From Evtepia sp. (GTDB lineage Bacteria; Bacillota; Clostridia; Oscillospirales; Oscillospiraceae): DNA of 19,197 bases. Below, piece after piece: positions 1 to 6,490 of this stretch. Location: the NCBI GenBank assembly GCA_020025735.1, contig JAHHRP010000020.1, positions 1 to 19,197 on the forward strand. The letters are read 5' to 3'. The notes under the pieces are model-generated. The model did not search any database and was not told where the DNA came from. It saw only the letters and a list, made by a program, of their open reading frames with translations. Position 1 is the first letter of the stretch. Each line of letters starts with the position of its first letter. The translations under genes and the position numbers were made by a program.

Positions 1-11
1 CACTTTAGATA

Positions 12-557
12 TCAATCCTCGTCCACAATGATCCCGTACCCGCCGTCATTGCGCTTATAGACCACAGAGAACGCACCGCCATCATCCTCATTCCGAAACG
101 CAAAGAAGGTGTGGTCCACCAGGTTCATTTGGAGAATCGCCTCATCAATGCTCATGGGACGGAAGAAAAAGCGTTTGTTCCGCACCAGCTGATAGGCGGA
201 CTCTTCGTCCTCATCAGTCTCGGGGACAAAATAAGCCTCATCAGGCACCACGTCAAACGCTTCTTTCCGTAGACGTTTTTCCAGACGGGACTTATTCTTG
301 CGAAGCTGGCGCTCGATGGATGCCACAGCAGCATCAATGGTGACAAACATATCAGACGTACTCTCTGCTACACGGATGACCGTAGCACCGGAACGGATGG
401 TCACTTCCAAGATATTCCGTCCTTTTTCCACACTGAAAACAACGGAAACCTCAGGCTCAGTGTGGAAGTAACGCTCCAACTTGCCGATCTTTTTCTCTGC
501 ATAAGCGTGCACACGGTTAGGGATGTTCACTTTCTTGTCGGTAAAGGTGAATTTCAT
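12..557 (-). CDS. hpf: Long-form ribosome hibernation promoting factor
   Basis: A 181-residue protein with the two-part layout of long HPF. Residues 1-100 form the ribosome-binding domain, opening with MKFTFTDKKVNIPNRVHAYA and ending in a very basic helix (RQLRKNKSRLEKRLRKEA). An acidic linker follows (about 105-120), then a C-terminal domain at about 125-180 (NKRFFFRPMSIDEAILQMN, then YGII), which in this family dimerises to join two 70S ribosomes into inactive 100S particles. The frame is open further upstream to 626, but the start at 557 is preferred: AAAGGAG lies just before it on the minus strand, and the upstream extension overlaps a good promoter at 617-645. It is a single-gene unit here. 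Family identity is confident; the dimerising role is known from the family and not shown here. Confidence 0.95.
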   Translation of the reverse strand: MKFTFTDKKVNIPNRVHAYAEKKIGKLERYFHTEPEVSVVFSVEKGRNILEVTIRSGATVIRVAESTSDMFVTIDAAVASIERQLRKNKSRLEKRLRKEAFDVVPDEAYFVPETDEDEESAYQLVRNKRFFFRPMSIDEAILQMNLVDHTFFAFRNEDDGGAFSVVYKRNDGGYGIIVDED

Positions 558-616
558 GGATGTCAACTCCTTTCGTAGGGGCAAGGAAGGGAATGATTTC
601 TCTTCCTTACGTTCAT

Positions 617-645
617 AGTATACCATAGTTTCCCAAAAAAGTCAC
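617..645 (-). promoter_or_regulatory. Sigma-A promoter of hpf
   Basis: On the minus strand GTGACT (645-640) is followed by a 17-nt spacer and TATACT (622-617). A TG one base before the -10 gives an extended -10. It lies about 60 nt before the hpf start, which supports the short start of that gene. Confidence 0.7.
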
Positions 646-718
646 GTTGTTTTTGTGAAAAATAGAAAGACCTTATGAGGAATATTTTCTATCGACAATA
701 AAAGACAAAAATGCCCCC

Positions 719-747
719 TTGACCTTTTCCAAAAAATGGGATAGTAT
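719..747 (+). promoter_or_regulatory. Sigma-A promoter of a small plus-strand transcript
   Basis: TTGACC (719-724), a 17-nt spacer and TAGTAT (742-747). It points away from hpf into a stretch without an ordinary gene. The expected transcription start is about 753-755. Confidence 0.65.
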
Positions 748-752
748 ACGTC

Positions 753-836
753 ATGGCGGCAGGCGTTGTCCGTCATGACATCGTTCATTCCATTCTCCTG
801 CTTTTGCGCTTCCCTATTTAGGGAAGCGCCTTTTTT
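753..836 (+). ncRNA. Candidate small structured RNA or leaderless small ORF
   Basis: The stretch from the promoter at 719-747 to the terminator at 806-836 would give a transcript of about 80 nt. Positions 750-759 (GTCATGGCGG) and 770-779 (CCGTCATGAC) can form a 10-bp stem with one G-U pair; its first bases may lie just before the transcript start. A 22-codon frame opens at ATG 753 and ends at a TAG in the terminator loop (751-821 region). It would be essentially leaderless, with no Shine-Dalgarno. I do not recognise an RNA family. Both neighbouring genes are on the other strand, so this unit is independent of them. Confidence 0.4.
806..836 (+). terminator. Strong intrinsic terminator of the small transcript
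   Basis: GCGCTTCCCT (806-815), a 4-base loop and AGGGAAGCGC (820-829) form a perfect 10-bp stem followed by a run of six T on the plus strand. The other strand has no T-run after the hairpin, so it works for plus-strand transcription. Confidence 0.8.
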
Positions 837-865
837 ATCTTTTTATCGGCCTAACCCAATTTACG

Positions 866-902
866 CAAAAACGCCCTGCCCGGCAAACGATCGGACAGGA
901 CG
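866..902 (-). terminator. Terminator of the yabP-yabQ-divIC-yabR operon
   Basis: On the minus strand CGTCCTGTCCG (902-892) pairs with CGGGCAGGGCG (882-872), with two G-U pairs, followed by a run of five T (871-867). It lies 17 nt after the yabR stop. Confidence 0.8.
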
Positions 903-918
903 TATTTCATTTCGTTCT

Positions 919-1386
919 TCAACGGTGGCCACTGCGGCGAGAGCTACGCTTTTCGTTCATCTTCAGGTCAGACAAGCGACTGTCAGAAGCCTGCATGAAC
1001 TGCTTCAGACGTGCCTCAAAGTCCGCTGGGCCAGCCTGCTGGGGCACTGCTGACCGGGATTGATGATGGCCGCCATAGGTATGGCTCCGGCCACCACCTC
1101 GGAAATCGGAACGAGGCTGTCGGTCCCGCCCGACATTTTGAGGCCGAGGAGGAGGGGTAGCTTTCTTAATGGACAAATTGATCCGGCCGGCCTCGTCGAT
1201 ACCGACCACCTTCACCTTGACCGTCTGCCCTTCTGTCAAAAAGTCGCTGACATTTGCCACATAGGAATGGGCAATCTCAGAGATGTGGACCAAACCAGAC
1301 CGTCCACCGGGCAGGGCGACAAACGCGCCAAATTTGGTGATACTTTTGATGCTTCCTTCCAGGACTGCGCCTACACTGATTTCCAT
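919..1386 (-). CDS. yabR: S1-domain RNA-binding protein (YabR family)
   Basis: A 155-residue protein with one S1 RNA-binding domain at about residues 3-72 (VGAVLEGSIKSITKFGAFVA, then GLVHISEIA and VKVKVVGID). A long basic tail rich in Arg, Gly, Gln and His follows and is probably disordered. The family is thought to bind RNA or ribosomes; the cellular role is not settled. The start at 1386 gives the usual family N-terminus (MEISVGAVLEG) and has AGGAGG upstream at a rather long 13 nt. The frame is open to a TTG at 1422, but that start would put the AGGAGG inside the gene. The gene follows divIC by about 60 nt, the same order as yabP-yabQ-divIC-yabR in Bacillus subtilis, which supports the symbol. 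Confidence 0.88.
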   Translation of the reverse strand: MEISVGAVLEGSIKSITKFGAFVALPGGRSGLVHISEIAHSYVANVSDFLTEGQTVKVKVVGIDEAGRINLSIKKATPPPRPQNVGRDRQPRSDFRGGGRSHTYGGHHQSRSAVPQQAGPADFEARLKQFMQASDSRLSDLKMNEKRSSRRSGHR

Positions 1387-1448
1387 AGATGGTGAGAATC
1401 CTCCTCGTTGTAATACGCTCAAACAGTGAGCAAAAAAGAGCGTTGCTC

Positions 1449-1727
1449 TTAATCTATAATATGAAACACTCGGTCATTGGGACCCACCAATCCCAGCTTT
1501 TCCCGTGCCAAATCCTCCAAGAAGGAGGGATCATCGCGGTTTTCGATGGCGTTGGAAAGCGCGGTGTTGGTCTGGGCTTGATCGCTTACCTGCTGGGTAA
1601 GGGTTTTCACGGAGGCGTTGGCGTCGGCGATTTTTTGCCGGACACTGATTAAGGTAAAGATCATGTAAGCCAGCAGGACCAGAAAGAGAATCCTGACTAG
1701 AAGACCAACCTTTTTGGAGCGGAACAT
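1449..1727 (-). CDS. divIC: Septum formation initiator (DivIC/FtsL family)
   Basis: A 92-residue bitopic membrane protein. It has a short basic N-terminus (MFRSKKVG), one membrane helix at about residues 9-28 (LLVRILFLVLLAYMIFTLIS), then a coiled-coil segment (QKIADANASVKTLTQQVSDQ), then the conserved end LAREKLGLVGPND typical of DivIC. In the family it joins FtsL/DivIB at the septum. The start at 1727 is preferred because GGGAGG stands 9 nt before the ATG; a TTG start at 1769 would place that site inside the gene. The reading frame of upstream yabQ runs 197 nt into this gene in another frame (see findings). Its position between yabQ and yabR is the classical sporulation and division order. 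Confidence 0.9.
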   Translation of the reverse strand: MFRSKKVGLLVRILFLVLLAYMIFTLISVRQKIADANASVKTLTQQVSDQAQTNTALSNAIENRDDPSFLEDLAREKLGLVGPNDRVFHIID

Positions 1728-2241
1728 GTAACTCTGCCTCCCTTTCTTTGGTTCCACGGCGAAACGCAATGTATCGCTTCTTTGTCGGATGATATATTTT
1801 ACTCCACAACTGAGAAAAAGAAAAGAACTTTTTTAAAGTTTTTTCCCCATATCTCCAAATTTTTATCAACGGAGCCGAGAGAGCGCGAACAATCCAAGCA
1901 GCTGGAGCTACATGGAACCCAATGACCCTTCCTGCCCCATAAAAAAACACCTTGATTCCTCGTCTGGTCCAAGCACTGAGAAAGAGAAAATAGACACCTG
2001 CTCCCAGAATGAGACTCAAGGCGATATACAGTCTCACCCGGCCATCTCCCACAACGATGCCACAGAAAAATAATGTTCCACAGGCTCCCATCCAAAACAA
2101 CAAATCTACGGCTTCCTGGGCACCTCGCCATGGCAAGGTTAGCCGCACCTGGCGGAGCAAATCATATAGGCAGCCTACCCCCATACCAATGGCAAGGCAC
2201 AAAGCCAGCGTCGTGACCTGATCGTGTAGGGAAACTGTCAT
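1531..2241 (-). CDS. yabQ: Sporulation membrane protein YabQ, with overlong frame
   Basis: The N-terminal ~125 residues fit YabQ. They begin MTVSLHDQVTTLALCLAIGM and include several membrane segments at about 10-25, 45-63, 70-90 and 98-118 (for example LYIALSLILGAGVYFLFLSA), followed by a basic segment with KKFFSF. In B. subtilis YabQ is an integral membrane protein needed for spore coat and cortex assembly. The start overlaps the yabP stop by four bases (ATGA), so translation is probably coupled. The open frame gives 236 residues, and about the last 65 lie entirely over divIC in another frame; they are Arg, Pro and Gln-rich and look like out-of-frame divIC sequence. I infer that the functional protein is shorter or that a stop was lost. 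The function call rests on domain style and gene order. Confidence 0.75.
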   Translation of the reverse strand: MTVSLHDQVTTLALCLAIGMGVGCLYDLLRQVRLTLPWRGAQEAVDLLFWMGACGTLFFCGIVVGDGRVRLYIALSLILGAGVYFLFLSAWTRRGIKVFFYGAGRVIGFHVAPAAWIVRALSAPLIKIWRYGEKTLKKFFSFSQLWSKIYHPTKKRYIAFRRGTKEREAELHVPLQKGWSSSQDSLSGPAGLHDLYLNQCPAKNRRRQRLRENPYPAGKRSSPDQHRAFQRHRKPR

Positions 2242-2531
2242 TTCCGCAACAGCCGCCCCAACAGCCCCTCTCGGGGCGGCTCCTCTTCCTCATAGGTCAG
2301 CGCATCCACGCGCCCCTTGACCAGCAGATCTCCCCCGTCTAAGCTCAGCTTCTCAATATGTAGGCCCTCTCCTCGGATCATCAACCGACCATCCTGGGTG
2401 GACATGACAATATCATTTTCGTCAAAACTCTCTACGCCATCCACACCAGAAACCGTCAGCCGTTCTCGTGCCTCCAGCGTAATTCGATGGCCCATTTCTC
2501 CCAACAAGGGATTCTTTTCCTCAAAGGACAT
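2238..2531 (-). CDS. yabP: Sporulation protein YabP
   Basis: A 97-residue soluble protein of the YabP/YqfC family. It has a run of short beta-strand motifs (HRITLEARERLTVSGVDGVE, then FDENDIVMSTQDGRLMIRGE) and ends in a basic tail. In B. subtilis YabP is expressed in the mother cell under sigma-E and is needed for spore coat morphology. The start at 2531 gives the family-typical MSFEEKN N-terminus and has AAAGGATGG upstream; the frame is open to 2630, but that would run through the terminator hairpin of the ilv operon. It is the first gene of yabP-yabQ-divIC-yabR, overlapping yabQ by four bases. Confidence 0.85.
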   Translation of the reverse strand: MSFEEKNPLLGEMGHRITLEARERLTVSGVDGVESFDENDIVMSTQDGRLMIRGEGLHIEKLSLDGGDLLVKGRVDALTYEEEEPPREGLLGRLLRK

Positions 2532-2567
2532 ATCATCCCATCCTTTCCCCTCAGTATCGTCTTGCCT

Positions 2568-2597
2568 ATGTATATGGCCACTTTCCGGCAGATATAC
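2568..2597 (-). promoter_or_regulatory. Possible sigma-E type promoter of yabP
   Basis: On the minus strand GTATAT (2597-2592), a 15-nt spacer and CATATACAT (2576-2568) resemble the sigma-E pattern loosely (consensus about GNATAW and CATACANT). The placement, about 40 nt before yabP, and the known sigma-E control of yabP in B. subtilis favour it. The match to the -10 is imperfect. Confidence 0.35.
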
Positions 2598-2602
2598 CGC
2601 AG

Positions 2603-2642
2603 AAAAACAGACCCTTTTGGTATCACTCAAAAGGGTCTGTTT
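2603..2642 (-). terminator. Terminator of the ilvBNC operon
   Basis: A perfect 15-bp stem: AAACAGACCCTTTTG (2642-2628 on the minus strand) pairs with CAAAAGGGTCTGTTT (2619-2605) around an 8-base loop. A T-run follows on the minus strand, about 110 nt after the ilvC stop. Confidence 0.85.
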
Positions 2643-2754
2643 CAGCAGGTGTGGGAAAAGGGACCTTCCCCTTTCTTATTTCAGAAAACCTCAGAAACAT
2701 CAGGTGCAGAACGAAATGACGACAGGGTATTGTTCGTCCGCTGCTTCAATGGGA

Positions 2755-3774
2755 TTAGTTAGAAGCGGTGTCTGGATCGGCATCATCACCCCAAAGCATA
2801 TTCTTCCGCAGCTCAGCACCCACAGTCTCCATCTGATGTTTGGCCAGCATGGCACGCTTGGAGTTGAAGAAGGTGCGGCCATTCTTGTTTTCAGCAATCC
2901 ACTTGCCAGCAAAGGTGCCATCCTGAATGTCATTCAAGACAGCTTTCACGTTTGCTTTGGTCTGCTCATAGGGCAGGATCCGGCTGCCAGAAACATATTC
3001 CCCATACTCGGCGGTGTCAGAAATGGAATAATTCATCATTGCCACACCACCCTTATTGATCAGGTCGATGATGAGCTTCATCTCGTGGATACACTCAAAA
3101 TAGGCGTTCTCAGGCTCATAACCGGCTTCCACCAGCGTCTCGAAGCCCAGCTTCATCAGCTCCACCACGCCGCCGCACAGAACCGCCTGCTCGCCAAACA
3201 GGTCTGTTTCGGTCTCATCGTGGAATGTGGTCTCCATGATTCCTGCTCGAGCGCCGCCAATCCCAGCAATGTAGGCTAGAGCGATATCATACGCCTTACC
3301 CGTGGCGTTTTGCTCCACAGCCACCAGGCAAGGTACTCCCTTGCCTGCCACATACTGGCTGCGGACAGTGTGGCCAGGTCCTTTGGGTGCTGCCATAAAC
3401 ACATCCACATCTGCGGGAGGATTGATCTGCTGATAACGAATATTGAAGCCATGGGCAAAGGCGATGGCCTTACCTGCAGTCAGATAGGGTGCGATATCCT
3501 GCTTGTACATCTCAGCCTGATTTTCGTCATTGATGAGAATCATGATGATATCCGCAGCCTTGGCAGCCTCAGCCACAGGGAACACCTGGAATCCGTCCTT
3601 TTCTGCCACAGGCCAGGACTTGCCGCCTTTTCTCAGACCGATGATGACATCACAGCCAGAATCCCGCAAGTTCATGGCGTGGGCATGACCCTGGGAACCA
3701 TAACCCACAACGGCAATTTTCTTTCCATTAAGCTGATTCAGGTCGCAATCTTTCTCATAATACATCTTTGCCAT
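2755..3774 (-). CDS. ilvC: Ketol-acid reductoisomerase
   Basis: A 339-residue class I (short form) KARI. It converts acetolactate or acetohydroxybutyrate to the dihydroxy acid using NADPH and Mg2+, the second common step of valine, leucine and isoleucine synthesis. The dinucleotide-binding motif GYGSQGHAHA is at about 24-33, and the loop GLRKGGKSW at 46-54 suggests NADPH preference. The metal-binding segment TTFHDETETDLFGEQ carries D191 and E195; the second set is E227 and E231 (FECIHEMK), with a conserved serine near 250 (YSISDTAEYG). The start at 3774 has GGAG 9 nt upstream and lies inside the end of ilvN, a 20-nt overlap. Length and active-site residues are complete. Confidence 0.97.
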   Translation of the reverse strand: MAKMYYEKDCDLNQLNGKKIAVVGYGSQGHAHAMNLRDSGCDVIIGLRKGGKSWPVAEKDGFQVFPVAEAAKAADIIMILINDENQAEMYKQDIAPYLTAGKAIAFAHGFNIRYQQINPPADVDVFMAAPKGPGHTVRSQYVAGKGVPCLVAVEQNATGKAYDIALAYIAGIGGARAGIMETTFHDETETDLFGEQAVLCGGVVELMKLGFETLVEAGYEPENAYFECIHEMKLIIDLINKGGVAMMNYSISDTAEYGEYVSGSRILPYEQTKANVKAVLNDIQDGTFAGKWIAENKNGRTFFNSKRAMLAKHQMETVGAELRKNMLWGDDADPDTASN

Positions 3775-4306
3775 AATTGAATTCTCCTTTTTCCTTTGTA
3801 TCTTCGTCGATGGTATACTTACCGCGTTCCAGCGCGATCATCCCTGTGCGGACCAGTTCTTCGATCCCGAAATCAGCTAGAAGCTCCTGCACCGCATCGG
3901 TTTTCTTCTCATCCCCGATCACAGACAGGGTCAGCGTCTCCTTGGACACATCAATGATGGAACCACGGAAAATATTGGCGATCTGAATGATCTCGTTCTT
4001 ATCCTCGCTGGTCTTAGCCCGGACCTTATACAGAACCAGCTCCCGCCGGATAGAATGACTGGGAACCAGCAGCTTCACCGAGTGGACAGGGACCATTTTC
4101 GCCAGCTGATTACACATGAGTTCGATCTGGTTTTCATTTGCCAGAACCTCAATCGTCATGCGGGAAATGGCGGGGTTATCTGTGGTACCCACCGCCAGAG
4201 ACTCCACGTTAAAGCCCTTGCGGGAAAACAGACGGGAGATCTGAGATAGAACGCCCGCCTCGTTGTCCACCAGGACAGACAGAGTGCGCAGTTTTACTTC
4301 TTCCAT
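3755..4306 (-). CDS. ilvN: Acetolactate synthase regulatory subunit
   Basis: A 183-residue small subunit of acetohydroxyacid synthase. The N-terminal ACT domain at about 5-78 (TLSVLVDNEAGVLSQISRLF, then RKGFNVESLAVG) normally binds the end product valine and gives feedback control. The C-terminal half (about 85-165) is the conserved small-subunit domain (ELVLYKVRA, then RGSIIDVSKETL). It lies 14 nt after ilvB and overlaps ilvC by 20 nt, so all three are co-transcribed. It is somewhat longer than the E. coli small subunits, as is common in Firmicutes. Valine sensitivity is a family inference. Confidence 0.95.
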   Translation of the reverse strand: MEEVKLRTLSVLVDNEAGVLSQISRLFSRKGFNVESLAVGTTDNPAISRMTIEVLANENQIELMCNQLAKMVPVHSVKLLVPSHSIRRELVLYKVRAKTSEDKNEIIQIANIFRGSIIDVSKETLTLSVIGDEKKTDAVQELLADFGIEELVRTGMIALERGKYTIDEDTKEKGEFNYGKDVL

Positions 4307-4320
4307 GTCTCATGACCTCC

Positions 4321-6039
4321 TTAGTTGACCAAGAATTCAGTGATGTGCGTACCGCCATTGACCATGGGGCGGACCAACTCTGTTTCCTCAATGGTGCAGT
4401 CGACCACATAGCCCAAGCCCTTCTTCTCCTCTTCCAGGGCCTCCTGAATCGCACGTTCCAGTTCCTCCACGGTGGTTACACGACGTCCCTTCAGGCCGTT
4501 TGCCTCAGCCAACTTCACAAAGTCAGGGCCGCGCTCGGTAGTTGTCTGACTAAAGCGGTTTTCATAGATCAGTTCCTGCCACTGGCGAACCATGCCTAAG
4601 CGATGGTTGTTGAAGACGAATGTGATAACAGGGGATTTGTAGAACTCCTCGGTAGACATCTCATTGCTGTTCATTCGGAAGCAGCCGTCACCAGCGATGT
4701 GAATGACTATCTTATCCGGGTTGCCCATCTTTGCACCGATGGCAGCCCCCAGACCGAAGCCCATGGTGCCGAAACCACCGGAGGTGAGCAGCTGACCGGG
4801 ATAGTCAAAGTGGAAGTGCTGGATGGCCCACATCTGGTGCTGCCCCACGTCAGTAGAAACGATGGAGTCATCCGGGCACAGACGCGCAATGGTATGAAGG
4901 ATCTGCTTCGGCGTCAGGTGATTTGCATATTCGTCGTACGCCGTCTCAGTGGGGAAGGAGAACACATACTTCTTCCACTCGCTGTGGTCGTACTGGGGAA
5001 TTTTCCGATTGAGCAGCTCCAACACCTGTCGGGCATTCCCGATGATGTGGTGATCGGTTTCCACGTTTTTGTTGATCTCAGCTCTGTCGATGTCAATGTG
5101 GACAATCTTGGCCTGACGGGCGAAAGTAGCGGGTTTGAGGGCTACACGGTCAGAGAATCGGCAGCCTACGGCGATAAGCAGGTCACAGCCATCGCAGCCC
5201 ATGTTAGATGCCTTGGAACCATGCATCCCGATCATGCCTGTGGCCAGGGGATCTCGTCCAGAGATGCCGCCAGCACCCATGAGTGTGATGGCCACCGGGG
5301 CGTCAATACGCCGGGCAAACTCCCGGAACTCCTCGTGAGAACGGCTGCGGACCACACCGCCACCGCAAATGAGCATCGGTTTTTTGGACTCAGCGATCAT
5401 CTCTACCAGTTTGTTCACATCTTCCTGGTTTGGTTCGGGCATTTTCAGGCTGCTGGTACGGGCACGGCGGATGAGGTTGGCCAGGCGGCCGGAGGAAATA
5501 TGCTTCTCGCGGGGGATATATTCATATTCCGCTTTTTCGGCGGTAACATTTTTGACGATATCAATGAGCACTGGACCGGGACGGCCACTACGGGCAATGG
5601 CAAAAGCCTCCCGCACAGTGTCAGCCAAAGTGTTCACATCCCGCACCAGATAAGTACATTTGGTGATGGGCATGGCGATCCCAGTAATGTCTACCTCCTG
5701 GAAGGCATCTCTGCCAATGAGGTTCTGGCTGACATTACAGGTAATGAACACTACGGGGGAAGAGTCCATATACGCTGTTGCAATTCCAGTGGTCAGGTTC
5801 GTGGCACCTGGGCCGGAGGTAGCCAGGCATACGCCCACCTTACCAGTGGAACGTGCATAGCCATCGGCGGCGTGAGAGGCCCCCTGTTCATGGGCCGTAA
5901 GAATGTGGGTGATCCGATCTCTATATCGATACAATTCATCGTAAACATTCAAGATGGTGCCACCAGGGTAGCCGAACACTAGGTCGACACCCTGCTCCAA
6001 CAAGCATTCCATCAGGATCTTCGCTCCTGTCATTTCCAT
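4321..6039 (-). CDS. ilvB: Acetolactate synthase catalytic subunit
   Basis: A 572-residue biosynthetic acetohydroxyacid synthase large subunit. It is a thiamine-diphosphate enzyme that condenses pyruvate with pyruvate or 2-ketobutyrate at the first common step of branched-chain amino acid synthesis. The cofactor-activating Glu51 lies in the segment LTAHEQGASHAADGYAR. The central FAD/ROK-like domain spans about 200-340, and the ThDP/Mg motif begins at GDG 450-452 and ends at NN 477-478. Near it are VRQWQ and the GFGTMGFGLGAAIGAK segment of the family. AGGAGG stands 7 nt before the ATG at 6039. The gene is first in ilvB-ilvN-ilvC and lies behind a terminator and a leader peptide, so it is probably controlled by attenuation. 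No ilvD or leu gene is in the window. Confidence 0.97.
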   Translation of the reverse strand: MEMTGAKILMECLLEQGVDLVFGYPGGTILNVYDELYRYRDRITHILTAHEQGASHAADGYARSTGKVGVCLATSGPGATNLTTGIATAYMDSSPVVFITCNVSQNLIGRDAFQEVDITGIAMPITKCTYLVRDVNTLADTVREAFAIARSGRPGPVLIDIVKNVTAEKAEYEYIPREKHISSGRLANLIRRARTSSLKMPEPNQEDVNKLVEMIAESKKPMLICGGGVVRSRSHEEFREFARRIDAPVAITLMGAGGISGRDPLATGMIGMHGSKASNMGCDGCDLLIAVGCRFSDRVALKPATFARQAKIVHIDIDRAEINKNVETDHHIIGNARQVLELLNRKIPQYDHSEWKKYVFSFPTETAYDEYANHLTPKQILHTIARLCPDDSIVSTDVGQHQMWAIQHFHFDYPGQLLTSGGFGTMGFGLGAAIGAKMGNPDKIVIHIAGDGCFRMNSNEMSTEEFYKSPVITFVFNNHRLGMVRQWQELIYENRFSQTTTERGPDFVKLAEANGLKGRRVTTVEELERAIQEALEEEKKGLGYVVDCTIEETELVRPMVNGGTHITEFLVN

Positions 6040-6086
6040 GCTGTTTCCTCCTTCTTTTTTGGGGTTCCTTTGCCATTTGGGATAAC

Positions 6087-6135
6087 AAAAAGGCCCTGTG
6101 GTCTTTTACGTGCTAAACGTTAAAACCACAAAGCC
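6087..6135 (-). terminator. Attenuator terminator in the ilv leader
   Basis: On the minus strand AGGCTTTGTGGT (6135-6124) pairs with ACCACAGGGCCT (6102-6091), with two G-U pairs. The inner TTTTA/TAAAA pairing extends the stem, and a T-run (6091-6087) follows. It lies 47 nt before ilvB and about 55 nt after the stop of the leader peptide. That placement before the first structural gene marks it as an attenuator and not an end-of-operon signal. Confidence 0.75.
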
Positions 6136-6189
6136 TATCAGTTCTCCGCAAATCTCAGTTCATAAGGGCCACCACAAATGATGCGCTGC

Positions 6190-6327
6190 TCAACCCTGAA
6201 AATAGTTTGCGTTTCGCTTCTCTGTTCTGGACATAACATTTAGCATTATTTCTGGTACTACTACGACGAGTAGTACCCCAATAATGCTGACAGCCAGAAT
6301 ATTCAGTTCAGCAAAAAACAAGTTCAT
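6190..6327 (-). CDS. ilv operon leader peptide (attenuation)
   Basis: A 45-codon frame starting at ATG 6327, with GAGG 8 nt upstream, and ending at TGA 6190. Residues 9-30 are dominated by branched-chain amino acids: ILAVSIIGVLLVVVVPEIML has I, L or V at 14 of 20 positions, including four consecutive Val codons (GTC GTA GTA GTA). It lies between a consensus promoter (6383-6411) and a terminator (6087-6135) upstream of ilvB. I infer that ribosomes stalling at Val, Leu or Ile codons when the charged tRNAs are scarce change the fold of the leader and let transcription pass into ilvBNC. It could also be a small membrane protein, since the run is hydrophobic (MNLFFAELNILAVSIIGVLL), but the context favours a leader. 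Confidence 0.7.
   Translation of the reverse strand: MNLFFAELNILAVSIIGVLLVVVVPEIMLNVMSRTEKRNANYFQG
6254..6277 (-). other. Perfect hairpin over the Val codons of the leader peptide
   Basis: GGTACTACT and AGTAGTACC form a perfect 9-bp inverted repeat around a 6-base loop. The repeat covers the codons for VLLVVVV in the leader peptide. It has no T-run, so it is not a terminator; it may be the first stem of the attenuation fold, or a by-product of the codon run. Confidence 0.6.
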
Positions 6328-6382
6328 CTTCAAAGCCTCACTGTACTGTTTCTCATGCGGGGTGTATCCTTTGTTGCATCCA

Positions 6383-6411
6383 ACAATAGCACTTCCCATC
6401 TGGTCTGTCAA
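6383..6411 (-). promoter_or_regulatory. Sigma-A promoter of the ilv leader and operon
   Basis: On the minus strand TTGACA (6411-6406), a 17-nt spacer and TATTGT (6388-6383). The -35 is a perfect match. It lies about 50 nt upstream of the leader peptide start. The stretch 6412-6490 between it and the preceding gene is AT-rich and holds nothing else I can name. Confidence 0.8.
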
Positions 6412-6490
6412 TCATTTTCCACCAATTTTTAAATTATTTTTTCCAGTTCCTTTTTGGCGCTCTTTTTTTGTCAACCTTACAATTTCCTCT

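Noticed and set aside
558..626. Longer N-terminus for hpf, starting at 626
   Set aside because: It would overlap the promoter at 617-645 and place the AAAGGAG site inside the gene.
2317..3279. A 320-codon open frame on the plus strand
   Set aside because: It spans the antisense of yabP, a terminator and part of ilvC; its product has no family resemblance.
4603..5982. A 459-codon open frame on the plus strand
   Set aside because: It lies wholly antisense to ilvB, which has complete active-site motifs, and has no recognisable domain.
6087..6330. A T-box riboswitch ahead of ilvB
   Set aside because: The conserved T-box core (AGGGTGGNACCGCG) is not found in the leader, and a leader peptide is present instead.
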